NCBI RefSeq assembly: GCF_001425205.1
Contig: NZ_LMDW01000012.1
Span: 575,804-639,803 of the forward strand
Direction: 5' to 3'
DNA length: 64,000 nucleotides
Source: Variovorax sp. Root411
Lineage (GTDB): Bacteria > Pseudomonadota > Gammaproteobacteria > Burkholderiales > Burkholderiaceae_C
In this document: positions 20,490 through 28,736 of the stretch, piece by piece
Position numbering within the stretch: position 1 is the first letter of the stretch
Layout of the letters: each line of letters opens with the position of its first letter
Notes under the pieces: model-generated
Database searches by the model: none
What the model saw: only the letters and a program-made list of their open reading frames with translations
What the model was told of the DNA's origin: nothing
Position numbers and translations under genes: made by a program

Positions 20490-21314
20490 GTGCGCCTTCC
20501 GCTGAGTTTCGAATTCTTCCCGACCAAGACGCCCGAAGGCGCGGTCAAGCTGCGCGCCGCGCGCCAGCAGCTGTATGCGCGCAAGCCGCAGTTCTGCTCG
20601 GTCACATACGGCGCGGGCGGCTCCACGCACCAGGGCACCTTTGGTGCGGTGCAGGAGATCCTGTCCGAAGGCGTGGACGCCGCGAGCCACTTCTCGTGCA
20701 TTGGCGCCACGCGCGCCACGGTGCGCGAGCAGCTCGCCGAACTGAAGGACATGGGCGTAAAGCGCCTCGTGGCCCTGCGCGGCGATCTGCCCAGCGGCTA
20801 CGGCATCGGCGGCGAGTTCCTGTATGCGAGCGACCTCGTTGCCTTCATCCGCGAAGAGACGGGCAGCGACTTCCACATCGAGGTGGCCTGTTACCCCGAG
20901 ATCCATCCGCAGGCCCGCTCGCCCGAAGCCGATCTGCAGGCCTTTGCCGCCAAGGTGAAGGCAGGCGCCGACTCGGCGATCACGCAGTACTTCTTCAGCC
21001 CCGAAGCCTACTTCCGCTTCGTCGACGACGTGCGCAAGCTGGGGCTCGACACGCCGATCGTGCCGGGCATCATGCCGATCACGAGCTCGACGCAGCTCAT
21101 GCGCTTTTCCGACGCCTGCGGCGCCGAGATTCCGCGCTGGGTCCGCCTGCGGCTGCAGGGCTTCGGCGACGACACGGCGTCGATCAAGGCCTTCGGCCTC
21201 GACGTGGTCACCGACCTGTGCGCGCGTCTGCAGGAAGGTGGCGCGCCAGCGCTGCACTTCTACACGATGAACCAGTCGGCGGCCACGCTGGCTGTGCTGG
21301 AGCGCCTCGATTGA
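20490..21314 (+). CDS. metF: Methylenetetrahydrofolate reductase [NAD(P)H]
   Basis: 274-residue FAD enzyme that reduces 5,10-methylene-THF to 5-methyl-THF for methionine synthesis. The start is a GTG at 20490, with AAGGAG overlapping the tlyA stop 7 bases upstream; it gives VRLPLSFEFFPTKTPEG, the invariant family N-terminus holding the catalytic Glu (EFFP). Also seen: SVTYGAGGST, HFSCIGATR, VALRGDLP and the flavin-loop region ITQYFFSPEAYFRFV. Operon partner of ahcY, so the SAH riboswitch should raise both homocysteine supply and its remethylation. Confidence 0.96.
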   Translation: MRLPLSFEFFPTKTPEGAVKLRAARQQLYARKPQFCSVTYGAGGSTHQGTFGAVQEILSEGVDAASHFSCIGATRATVREQLAELKDMGVKRLVALRGDLPSGYGIGGEFLYASDLVAFIREETGSDFHIEVACYPEIHPQARSPEADLQAFAAKVKAGADSAITQYFFSPEAYFRFVDDVRKLGLDTPIVPGIMPITSSTQLMRFSDACGAEIPRWVRLRLQGFGDDTASIKAFGLDVVTDLCARLQEGGAPALHFYTMNQSAATLAVLERLD

Positions 21315-21997
21315 GAGGGGGCGCGGGACTTCGCGCAGCCCTCGCTGCTGCGACCTGCGTTCTCGCGGGTTGTGCCGTGCCGCCGGCGACGGACGCCGAA
21401 GGCGGGGCGACGGCGAAGCTGAGGCCCTTGCCTCGCGCCATCGCGGTGCCGCCGGGCGCGGCAGCGCGTTCGAGCGTGCCGTCGGTGCGCTATGACCTTG
21501 CGGTGTCCGGCACGGGCGAACTGCCGCCGGACGACGGCATCCCGGGCGATGAGGGGGCGCGGGAAGTCTTCGAGCGCGGCGGTGCTTCCTGGTACGGCAT
21601 TCAATTCCACCAGCGCAAGACCGCCAACGGCGAGCGCTTCGACATGGCAGCCATGACGGCGGCCCACAAGACCCTGCCCTTCAACACGCGCGTGTGCGTG
21701 CGCAGCCTCGTCAACGGCAGCGAGGTGCTGGTGCGCATCAACGACCGCGGGCCGTACGCGGCGGGTCGCGTGATCGACCTGAGCCGCGCGGCGGCTGACC
21801 GCATCGGCCTGACGAGCATGGGCATCAAGCAGGTGGCGTTGACGGTCGTCGATCGCGAGGGGATGCGTTGCGGTGGATTGCCGGTGGAGGCGGGCGATGC
21901 GCTGGCGTCCGCAACAGTACCGGCTGCGCCGCAACGGACCCGGTCGCCGGCGCCCGCCCGCCGCAAGGCGGTCGTGCCGCCCCGCCGCAAGAAATAA
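21311..21997 (+). CDS. rlpA: RlpA-like septal ring lytic transglycosylase lipoprotein
   Basis: 228-residue outer-membrane lipoprotein that cleaves naked glycan strands at the septum. The best start is a TTG at 21311, overlapping the metF stop (ATTGA); it yields a signal peptide with lipobox LAGC. A double-psi beta-barrel domain follows (about residues 93-190): GGASWYGIQFHQRKTANGERFDM, MTAAHKTLPFNTRV and the catalytic Asp in RINDRGPYAAGRVIDLS. The C-terminus is a basic Pro/Arg-rich tail and lacks the SPOR domain found in many RlpA proteins. The translational link to metF is unexpected functionally. Confidence 0.88.
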   Translation: MRGGAGLRAALAAATCVLAGCAVPPATDAEGGATAKLRPLPRAIAVPPGAAARSSVPSVRYDLAVSGTGELPPDDGIPGDEGAREVFERGGASWYGIQFHQRKTANGERFDMAAMTAAHKTLPFNTRVCVRSLVNGSEVLVRINDRGPYAAGRVIDLSRAAADRIGLTSMGIKQVALTVVDREGMRCGGLPVEAGDALASATVPAAPQRTRSPAPARRKAVVPPRRKK

Positions 21998-22009
21998 GGG
22001 CCGGAAGGC

Positions 22010-22960
22010 TCAGCCGCCCGAATCGAGCGAGAAGGCGGCGTGCCGGTCTTGCGCCAGGCGCTCCGCCAACTGCGGCAGCGCGGCCGCCAGCAGCGGCTTC
22101 AGCGTGTACGGCGGATTGATCAGGAACATGCCGCTGGCCGGCAGGCCCGGCCGGTGCGTTTCGCCCGATGCGTCAGTGGTGATCTTGCTGGACTTGACCG
22201 TCAGCGTGGCGTGCAGCCAGGACTTGCCGGCTTTCGTCGCCATGGTCTTGAGCCGGCGCGGCAGGTCGTGCGCCTCGGGGCGCGGAATGATCGGGTACCA
22301 GACCGCGTAGGTGCCGGTGGCGAAACGCTTGAGCGCCTCGGCCGCGAAGTCGAGCACGCGGCCGTAGTCTGTCTTCATCTCGTAGCTCGGGTCCATCAGC
22401 ACCAGCGCGCGGCGTGAGGGCGGCGGCAGGAACTTGGTGGCGCTGCCGAAGCCGTCTTCGTTCAACACGGCGATCTGGCGACCGGCCTCGAGCTGGGCGA
22501 TGTTGGCGCTGAGCGCGCGGCCGTCGGTCGGGTGCAGCTCGAACAGCTTGAGCTTGTCGTGGTCGCGCAGCAGGTGCTGCACGATGAATGGAGAGCCGGG
22601 ATAGACGCGCGCGCCGCCGTTGGGGTTGAAGTCGTGAATCACTTCCAGGTAGCGCGCAATGGCGTCGGCGACTGGAATTTCGGCTTCTGGCGCTACTTTT
22701 TTGGTAGCGGACTTCGCGGCAGGGGCTGGCGCATTGGGCGTTTTCTTGCCCGAAAGAAGCCGCAAGATGCCATCGGCCGCTTCGCCGCTGGTGCCGGCGT
22801 AGTCGCCGTCGAGCCGGTACAGGCCCGCGCCGGCGTGGGTGTCGACGACCGTCAGGGCGGCCTCTTTTTCAAGCAGATGGTCGAGCGTGGCAATCAGCAC
22901 CGTGTGCTTGAGCACGTCGGCGTGGTTGCCGGCATGGAAGGCGTGGCGGTAACTGAACAT
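22010..22960 (-). CDS. rlmJ: 23S rRNA (adenine(2030)-N(6))-methyltransferase
   Basis: 316-residue methyltransferase that makes m6A2030 in 23S rRNA. The N-terminus MFSYRHAFHAGNHADVLKH is diagnostic for RlmJ; VVDTHAGAGLY is the SAM motif, and LVLMDPSYE is the N6-adenine catalytic motif (D-P-x-Y). It is about 35 residues longer than E. coli RlmJ (280). The extra is an Ala/Lys/Pro stretch at about residues 80-110, in part encoded by a GCTAC-GTAGC mini-palindrome at 22692-22708, which suggests a small in-frame insertion. Convergent with rlpA. Confidence 0.93.
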   Translation of the reverse strand: MFSYRHAFHAGNHADVLKHTVLIATLDHLLEKEAALTVVDTHAGAGLYRLDGDYAGTSGEAADGILRLLSGKKTPNAPAPAAKSATKKVAPEAEIPVADAIARYLEVIHDFNPNGGARVYPGSPFIVQHLLRDHDKLKLFELHPTDGRALSANIAQLEAGRQIAVLNEDGFGSATKFLPPPSRRALVLMDPSYEMKTDYGRVLDFAAEALKRFATGTYAVWYPIIPRPEAHDLPRRLKTMATKAGKSWLHATLTVKSSKITTDASGETHRPGLPASGMFLINPPYTLKPLLAAALPQLAERLAQDRHAAFSLDSGG

Positions 22961-23002
22961 AGGGGGAGGATGGTAACGGTGTTGGGCCCCGCATATGCGA
23001 AT

Positions 23003-23032
23003 TTGCCAGCACAGGGCCATTCTTTATATAAT
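23003..23032 (+). promoter_or_regulatory. Promoter of rplM-rpsI
   Basis: TTGCCA (23003-23008) and a perfect TATAAT (23027-23032) are 18 bases apart, in an A/T-rich patch 125 bases before rplM. The long leader that follows has no ligand motif I recognise. Confidence 0.7.
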
Positions 23033-23156
23033 CGCGGGCTTCGCAGCGTTTTTGTGGCCCCGCGGCGAGGACGTTAACCCCACCTAAGAGATTCCCACCA
23101 GAGGAACGCCGACCGTGGAAAAGGGCCCGCCAAACCCTCTTTTCAAGAGAAAACTC

Positions 23157-23588
23157 ATGACCAAAACGTTCAGCGCCAAGCCCGCTGACGTGACGCACGA
23201 GTGGTTTGTGATTGACGCGACCGACAAGGTCCTCGGACGAGTAGCCAGCGAAGTTGCTCTCCGTTTGCGCGGCAAACACAAGGCCATTTACACGCCTCAC
23301 GTCGATACCGGTGACTTCATCGTCATCATCAACGCCGCGCAACTGCGCGTCACCGGCGCCAAGTCGATCGACAAGGTGTACTACCGTCACTCGGGTTACC
23401 CGGGCGGTATTACCGCGACGAACTTCCGCGACATGCAGAACAAGCACCCGGGCCGCGCCCTGGAAAAGGCTGTCAAGGGCATGCTGCCCAAGGGCCCGCT
23501 CGGTTACGCGATGATCAAGAAACTCAAGGTGTACGGTGGCGCTGAGCACCCGCATACCGCCCAACAGCCCAAAGTGCTGGAACTGTAA
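23157..23588 (+). CDS. rplM: 50S ribosomal protein L13
   Basis: 143-residue large-subunit protein, normal length 142. Seen: [19 protein letters not shown], the signature [12 protein letters not shown], and [18 protein letters not shown]. The ATG at 23157 is preceded by AAGAGAAA; an in-frame upstream GTG would add 14 residues not found in L13. Co-transcribed with rpsI, 12 bases apart, the usual bacterial pair. Confidence 0.98.
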   Translation: MTKTFSAKPADVTHEWFVIDATDKVLGRVASEVALRLRGKHKAIYTPHVDTGDFIVIINAAQLRVTGAKSIDKVYYRHSGYPGGITATNFRDMQNKHPGRALEKAVKGMLPKGPLGYAMIKKLKVYGGAEHPHTAQQPKVLEL

Positions 23589-23600
23589 GGAGCCTTGAGA

Positions 23601-23993
23601 ATGATTGGTGAATGGAACAATGGCACCGGCCGTCGCAAATCGAGCGTCGCCCGCGTGTTTCTGAAAAAAGGCACCGGCAAGATCACGGTCAACGGCAAGG
23701 ACATCCAAGAGTTCTTCGGCCGCGAAACCTCGATCATGATCGCCAAGCAGCCCCTGGCGCTGACCAACAACCTCGAAGCTTTCGACGTGATGGTCAACGT
23801 GAATGGTGGCGGCGAATCGGGTCAAGCCGGCGCCACGCGCCACGGCATCACCCGTGCCCTGATCGACTACGACGCGACGCTCAAGCCCGTGCTGAGCCAA
23901 GCCGGCTTCGTGACGCGCGATGCGCGTGAAGTCGAGCGTAAGAAGGTCGGTCTGCACTCCGCCCGTCGCCGCAAGCAGTTCAGCAAGCGCTGA
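23601..23993 (+). CDS. rpsI: 30S ribosomal protein S9
   Basis: 130-residue small-subunit protein whose basic tail reaches the P-site tRNA. Seen: [20 protein letters not shown] near the start, [19 protein letters not shown], and the conserved terminal [17 protein letters not shown] lies 10 bases upstream of the ATG at 23601. Second gene of the rplM operon and followed directly by an intrinsic terminator. Confidence 0.98.
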   Translation: MIGEWNNGTGRRKSSVARVFLKKGTGKITVNGKDIQEFFGRETSIMIAKQPLALTNNLEAFDVMVNVNGGGESGQAGATRHGITRALIDYDATLKPVLSQAGFVTRDAREVERKKVGLHSARRRKQFSKR

Positions 23994-24009
23994 TCTGTTC
24001 ACTGCGAAC

Positions 24010-24035
24010 AAAAAGCCGCCTTCGGGCGGCTTTTT
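24010..24035 (+). terminator. Intrinsic terminator after rpsI
   Basis: AAAAAGCCGCC, loop TTCG, GGCGGCTTTTT: a strong 7-base G+C stem with a UUCG-type loop, flanking A-run and T-run, 17 bases after the rpsI stop. Confidence 0.95.
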
Positions 24036-24176
24036 CATTGGAGGCCCTCTTGGTGCAAGGGGCTCCAACCCCACTTGCATTGGGGTGCACGCCGTACCCC
24101 GCCTGCCGGAAATGCGGCATTGCAGTAGCATTCGTTTCATTGGCCGCATGTCCGGCCCCCTAGGAGTTATCACCCC

Positions 24177-24542
24177 ATGAGCGCCGTTGCCGAAAACATC
24201 CAGACCCAGATGCCCGAGCCGATCGTCTTCACCGACAGCGCGGCCGCCAAGGTCGCCGACCTGATCGCCGAGGAAGGCAATCCCGACCTGAAGCTGCGCG
24301 TGTTCGTGCAGGGTGGCGGCTGCTCCGGCTTCCAGTACGGTTTCACCTTCGATGAAATCACCAACGAAGACGACACCACCATGACCAAGAACGGTGTGTC
24401 ACTGCTGATCGACGCCATGAGCTACCAGTACCTGGTCGGCGCCGAGATCGACTACAAGGAAGACCTGCAGGGCGCCCAGTTCGTGATCAAGAACCCGAAC
24501 GCCACCAGCACCTGCGGCTGCGGATCGAGCTTCTCGGCCTGA
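24177..24542 (+). CDS. erpA: Iron-sulfur cluster insertion protein ErpA
   Basis: 121-residue A-type carrier that delivers Fe-S clusters to apoproteins. The three conserved cysteines are present: one in [13 protein letters not shown] and two in the terminal STCGCGSSF. Length agrees with ErpA (about 114-122). It is a single gene between two intrinsic terminators, downstream of rpsI, as is common in Burkholderiales. Confidence 0.96.
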   Translation: MSAVAENIQTQMPEPIVFTDSAAAKVADLIAEEGNPDLKLRVFVQGGGCSGFQYGFTFDEITNEDDTTMTKNGVSLLIDAMSYQYLVGAEIDYKEDLQGAQFVIKNPNATSTCGCGSSFSA

Positions 24543-24572
24543 TGCCTGGATGCTGCTGACCCGGCCCCTCTG

Positions 24573-24596
24573 AAAGCCGCCTCCGGGCGGCTTTTT
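24573..24596 (+). terminator. Intrinsic terminator after erpA
   Basis: AAAGCCGCC, loop TCCG, GGCGGCTTTTT; same stem as the rpsI terminator, starting 31 bases after the erpA stop. Confidence 0.93.
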
Positions 24597-24631
24597 GCTG
24601 CCCGTTCGTTTTTCCGATTGCCATTCCTCCC

Positions 24632-26056
24632 ATGACACCCGAGGCAGAAACCGCCGCCGATCCCGTTCGCAAGAGCCTGCTGTGGCTCGTCGCCGTCGGC
24701 TTCTTCATGCAGACGCTCGACGCCACCATCATCAACACGGCGCTGCCGTCGATGGCCGCGAGCCTCGGCGAGAGTCCGTTGCGCATGCAGTCGGTGGTGG
24801 TGGCCTATGCGCTCACCATGGCGATGCTGATTCCCGCCTCGGGCTGGATCGCCGACCGCTTCGGCACCCGGCGTGTCTTCTTCTCGGCCATCGTGCTGTT
24901 TGCCGCCGGATCGGTGCTGTGCGCGCTCTCGCACGGGCTGGGCCAGCTGGTGGCCGCGCGGGTGGTGCAGGGCCTGGGCGGCGCGCTGCTGCTGCCTGTG
25001 GGGCGCCTGGCGCTGCTGCGCACCGTGCCGCGCGGGGAGTTCCTGCAGGCGATGAGCTTTGTCGCCATCCCGGGGCTCATAGGGCCTTTGCTGGGCCCCA
25101 CGCTGGGCGGATGGCTGGTGCAGTACGCCTCGTGGCACTGGATCTTCCTGATCAACGTGCCCGTGGGGCTGCTGGGCTGCATTGCCACGCTCAAGTACAT
25201 GCCCGACCTGCGCGGTGCCGTGCAGAAGCGCTTCGACAGCATTGGCTACGCGATGCTGGCCTTCGGCATGGTGGCGATTTCGCTCTCGCTCGACGGCGCG
25301 GGCCTGCACCAGGGCGGCGTGCTGGTCGTGCTGATCTTCGGTTTCGCCAGCATCGTCGCCTATTGGCTGCGCGCCGCGCGCACGCCCGAGCCGCTGTTCG
25401 CGCCATCGCTTTTCCATGTGCCGACGCTCAGCATCGGCCTGATCGGCAACCTGTTCTCGCGGCTGGGCAGCAGTTGCATGCCCTTCCTGGTGCCGCTGCT
25501 GCTGCAGGTGTCGATGGGCTATTCGCCGGTGCGCGCCGGTCTGATGATGCTGCCGATCGCGCTGGCGGGCATGGCCATGAAGCGCTTCGCCACGCCGCTG
25601 ATCACGCGCCACGGCTACCGCAAGGTGCTGGTTGCCAACACCATCCTCGTGGGCTGCACGATGGCCAGCTTCGGGCTGACGGCGCCGGGCCAGCCGATGG
25701 CGTTGCATGTGCTGCAGCTGCTGGCTTTCGGAGCGGTCAATTCGCTGCAGTTCACCGCGATGAACACGATCACGCTGAAGGACCTGGATGGCAGCATGGC
25801 CAGCAGCGGCAACAGCCTGCTGTCGATGGTGCAGATGCTCGCGATGAGCCTGGGCGTTGCCGCCGCGGGCGCCGTGCTAACGGGCTATAACGGCATTTTC
25901 GGCACCGAGACGCCGGCGCACACGCTGGATGCTTTTCACGCCACTTTCGCGAGCATGGGGCTGATCACGGTGGCTTCTGCGCTGATCTTCTGGCATCTGC
26001 CCTCGGAAGTGCGCGCGACACGCCCCGCGCAGCCGGAGGTTTCCGGCCAGGGCTGA
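24632..26056 (+). CDS. MFS multidrug exporter, DHA2 family (MdtD/EmrB-like)
   Basis: 474-residue inner-membrane proton antiporter with about 13-14 hydrophobic spans. The DHA2 motifs are clear: LDATIINTALPSMAASLG (motif C1-like) in span 1, GWIADRFGTRRVFF (motif A) between spans 2 and 3, RVVQGLGGALLLPVGRLALLR (motif B) and GPLLGPTLGGWLVQ (motif C). The nearest named group by these motifs is E. coli MdtD. No adaptor or outer-membrane gene is adjacent. Convergent with anmK, 6 bases between stops. The substrate range is not deducible. Confidence 0.88.
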   Translation: MTPEAETAADPVRKSLLWLVAVGFFMQTLDATIINTALPSMAASLGESPLRMQSVVVAYALTMAMLIPASGWIADRFGTRRVFFSAIVLFAAGSVLCALSHGLGQLVAARVVQGLGGALLLPVGRLALLRTVPRGEFLQAMSFVAIPGLIGPLLGPTLGGWLVQYASWHWIFLINVPVGLLGCIATLKYMPDLRGAVQKRFDSIGYAMLAFGMVAISLSLDGAGLHQGGVLVVLIFGFASIVAYWLRAARTPEPLFAPSLFHVPTLSIGLIGNLFSRLGSSCMPFLVPLLLQVSMGYSPVRAGLMMLPIALAGMAMKRFATPLITRHGYRKVLVANTILVGCTMASFGLTAPGQPMALHVLQLLAFGAVNSLQFTAMNTITLKDLDGSMASSGNSLLSMVQMLAMSLGVAAAGAVLTGYNGIFGTETPAHTLDAFHATFASMGLITVASALIFWHLPSEVRATRPAQPEVSGQG

Positions 26057-26062
26057 TCCGTT

Positions 26063-27187
26063 TCAGGCGGGGTAGATCGCGCCGAGCACCCGCGGCCCGC
26101 GGGCGCCGGTGACGCTGGCCAGGTTGCCCGCCTCTCGCCGGATGGTGGCGCGGGCCAGCCATGCAAATGCCGCCGCCTCGACCTGCTGGGGCGGCAGGCC
26201 GTGTTCGGTCGAGGCCGCCACGTCGACGCGGGGCAGCAACGCGCGCAGGCGGTCCAGCAGGTGGTCGTTGAGGGCGCCGCCTCCGCAGACGATCAGCAGC
26301 TCGCTATCTTTTCCATAGCTGCTTACATCTGCTGCGCAGGCACGAGCGGTCAGTTCGGCCAATGTCGCCTGCACATCGGCAGGCGCCATCGCCACCGTGC
26401 CCAGCTGCGCGGCCAGCCAGGTCGGATTGAACAGGTCGCGCCCGGTGCTTTTCGGGGGGGGCTTGGCGAAGTACGGGTCCGCCAGCATTTGCGCCAATAG
26501 ATCAGGCAGCACCTGTCCGCTGGCAGCCCATTGGCCGCCACGATCGAAGGGCTGGCCCTGGTGGGTCTGGCACCAATGGTCCATCAGCGCATTGCCCGGA
26601 CCACAGTCGAAGCCGAGCACGCTGACGCCGCTGGCCGCATTGGTGGCCGGCAGCAGGCTCAGGTTGGAGATGCCGCCGATGTTCAGCACCGCGACCGTCT
26701 CGTCAGCCCGTGCGAACAGCGCATGGTGGAAGGCCGGCACCAGCGGCGCGCCCTGGCCGCCGGCCGCGAGGTCGCGGCTGCGGAAATCGCCGACCACGTC
26801 GATGCCGGCCAACTCGGCCAGCAGCGAGGGGTTGTTGATCTGCAGGGTGTAGCCGACCTCGTCGAACTCGAGCGGCCGGTGGCGCACTGTCTGGCCGTGC
26901 GCGCCGATGGCGGCGACGGCGCTGGCATCGGTGCCGCTGTCCGCCAGCAACTGGGCGACGACGCCGGCGTACGCCCGGGCCAGCCCGTTGCCCGCCAGTG
27001 CCGCACGGTGCAGTTCGTTGTCGCCGGGCGTGTTCAGCGCGAGCAGTTCGGCGCGCAGGGCCACGGGAAATTGCGCCGTGGCATAGGCCCGCACCGCGAT
27101 GCGGCCGCCGGAAAAGTCGGCCAGCACACCGTCGACGCCATCGAGCGAGGTGCCCGACATCAGGCCGATGAAGAGTTCGGCGGCCAT
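26063..27187 (-). CDS. anmK: Anhydro-N-acetylmuramic acid kinase
   Basis: 374-residue kinase that phosphorylates and hydrolyses 1,6-anhydroMurNAc during peptidoglycan recycling. Seen: N-terminal IGLMSGTSLDGVDGVLADF (phosphate and catalytic Asp), IGAHGQTVRHRP, VGDFRSRDLAAGGQGAPLVPAFH, NIGGISNLS and FDCGPGNALMD. The segment ARACAADVSSYGKDSELLIVCGGG contains extra residues encoded by an A/T-rich mini-palindrome at 26303-26319, probably an in-frame insertion. Its neighbour is an M23 cell-wall peptidase gene on the same strand, 42 bases upstream, so the pair may be co-transcribed for wall turnover. Confidence 0.95.
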   Translation of the reverse strand: MAAELFIGLMSGTSLDGVDGVLADFSGGRIAVRAYATAQFPVALRAELLALNTPGDNELHRAALAGNGLARAYAGVVAQLLADSGTDASAVAAIGAHGQTVRHRPLEFDEVGYTLQINNPSLLAELAGIDVVGDFRSRDLAAGGQGAPLVPAFHHALFARADETVAVLNIGGISNLSLLPATNAASGVSVLGFDCGPGNALMDHWCQTHQGQPFDRGGQWAASGQVLPDLLAQMLADPYFAKPPPKSTGRDLFNPTWLAAQLGTVAMAPADVQATLAELTARACAADVSSYGKDSELLIVCGGGALNDHLLDRLRALLPRVDVAASTEHGLPPQQVEAAAFAWLARATIRREAGNLASVTGARGPRVLGAIYPA

Positions 27188-27229
27188 CCCTGGATCAGGT
27201 CTTGAGAGAGGCTGCCTGCCGCGGCGGAA

Positions 27230-28576
27230 TCAGTCGGCGCTGGCCTGGATGACCGAGAAGGCAGCTGCCAGCTCGGTGCGCGCGCCCACGGCGATGCGTT
27301 CGAAGGCCGGACGCAGCGCCGCAGTGATCGGCGCACCGCCTTCCTGTGCGATGGATGCCGGGTCTTGGTAGACGCCGCCCACGCGGAATTCGAAGTGCAG
27401 GTGCGGGCCGGTGGCCCAGCCGGTTGAGCCCACCGCGCCAACCGTCTGGCCCTGGCTCACTGCCTGGCCGGCCTTGACGTCGATGCGGCTCAGGTGCGCG
27501 TAGGCCGTCTGCTGGTTGTTGCGGTGATTGATGATGACGATGTTGCCGTAGCCGTTCTGCGTGCCCGCGAAATCAACCGTGCCGTCGCCGACCGAGCGCA
27601 CCGAGGTGCCCGTGGGCGCCGCATAGTCGACGCCGTTGTGCTGGCGCCAGCTGTTCAGGATCGGATGCATGCGCATCGCGAAACCGCTGGACACGCGCGA
27701 AAACTCGACCGGCGTCGCCAAGTAGGCCTTGCGCAGGCTGTCGCCGTTCGGGCGGTAGTAGCTGCCCTTCTGGCCTGCGCCCGGAGGCTGGAACCAGACG
27801 GCCTGGTGGATTTTGCCGTTGTTCTCGAATTCGGCCGACAGCACGCGGCCGCTGCGCATCGCCTGCCCGTCGGCTTCGAAGGTTTCGTACACCACGGCGA
27901 AGCGGTCGCCCTTGCGCAGGGCGCGCACGTCGACGTCGCCCGCGAAGATGTCGGCCAGCTGGCTCGCCACCGCGTCGGGAATGCGCGAGTCGTCGGTGGC
28001 TGCGAACAGCGAAGTGCGGATGGTGCCGCTCGCCAGGCGGGTGCCCGGCGTGAGCGTGTCGCGCTCGGTCACGCCGGCAAAGCCGGTGGGCGTGCGTTCG
28101 ATGACGAAGCGCTTGAAGCCGCCGTCGCCGTCGGGGATCCAGCGGGCGCTGAGCTTCTTGAGCTGGTTTTCCTGCGTGGCCTCTGCCGTCACGCTGCGGC
28201 CGGCGCGCGAGAACAGCGCGTTGCGGGCTTCGACGCTGCCGCGCACGAAGGCGGTGGCGGCCGGGTCGGAGATGCCCAGGCGCTTCATCAGCGCTTCGGC
28301 CGTGTCGCTCGAACGCGTGACGTCGGTGCGGAACAGGGTGAAGCTGAAGTTTTCCAGCGATTCGCTCTGGTCGGCGAACGACATCGGCGCCGTTGCTTCG
28401 AGAATCTGGTGGACCGGGAGGTCGGAGGCGTCAGGGCCCAGCGATGCGACCGCAAGCGTGCCGGCGCTCAGCAGCGCCGCCGCAATGACCGCGGTGATCT
28501 GCTTGGGATACGTTCGGAATGTATAGGCCACGCGAGAAGCGAGAAGCTCCTCGGCGGCAAGGATGCCGTTGATCAA
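27230..28576 (-). CDS. M23-family peptidoglycan endopeptidase (MepM-like)
   Basis: 448-residue envelope protein with an N-terminal membrane anchor or signal (about residues 24-45, TAVIAAALLSAGTLAVASL), a LysM-like or SH3-like middle region and a C-terminal LytM domain. Zinc ligands are in HNGVDYAAPTGT (His and Asp) and HLHFEF (second His). It should cut peptide cross-links in the periplasm. The start is probably the TTG at 28576 (LINGILAAEELLASRVAYTF); a GTG 15 codons later is an alternative. Its 5' leader carries an intrinsic terminator-like hairpin (28654-28682). Upstream of anmK. Confidence 0.9.
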   Translation of the reverse strand: MINGILAAEELLASRVAYTFRTYPKQITAVIAAALLSAGTLAVASLGPDASDLPVHQILEATAPMSFADQSESLENFSFTLFRTDVTRSSDTAEALMKRLGISDPAATAFVRGSVEARNALFSRAGRSVTAEATQENQLKKLSARWIPDGDGGFKRFVIERTPTGFAGVTERDTLTPGTRLASGTIRTSLFAATDDSRIPDAVASQLADIFAGDVDVRALRKGDRFAVVYETFEADGQAMRSGRVLSAEFENNGKIHQAVWFQPPGAGQKGSYYRPNGDSLRKAYLATPVEFSRVSSGFAMRMHPILNSWRQHNGVDYAAPTGTSVRSVGDGTVDFAGTQNGYGNIVIINHRNNQQTAYAHLSRIDVKAGQAVSQGQTVGAVGSTGWATGPHLHFEFRVGGVYQDPASIAQEGGAPITAALRPAFERIAVGARTELAAAFSVIQASAD

Positions 28577-28653
28577 ACTTTGAATTCCAGCTCAGGTTCT
28601 GCAAATCCGCCCTGCAAGGCCCAGTACGTTCAGGGCGGCAGCAGACGGTGCGG

Positions 28654-28702
28654 AAAAAAGCGCCGCTTAGAATTCGGCGCTTGACAAGTCGGGCTGAGTA
28701 TA
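28654..28702 (-). promoter_or_regulatory. Promoter and leader terminator-like hairpin of the M23 gene
   Basis: On the minus strand CTGACT and TATACT (28702-28697) are 17 bases apart and point toward the M23 gene. About 10 bases past the predicted start, AAGCGCCG (28682-28675) pairs with CGGCGCTT (28665-28658), followed by TTTTTT ending at 28654. This is an intrinsic terminator in the leader, 78 bases before the start codon, hence a possible attenuator or a very short RNA. Confidence 0.55.
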
Positions 28703-28736
28703 GCTTCGGCACCCCCAAAGTCAGCTAAAAAAGCCC

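Noticed and set aside
23033..23156. Ribosomal-protein autoregulatory leader before rplM
   Set aside because: The leader is long but I see no recognised L13 leader structure, so I left it unannotated.
28681..28704. TTGACA with TATAGC as a tyrS promoter
   Set aside because: Only 12 bases separate the hexamers, too short for sigma-70; the T-A rich patch fits better as a minus-strand promoter.
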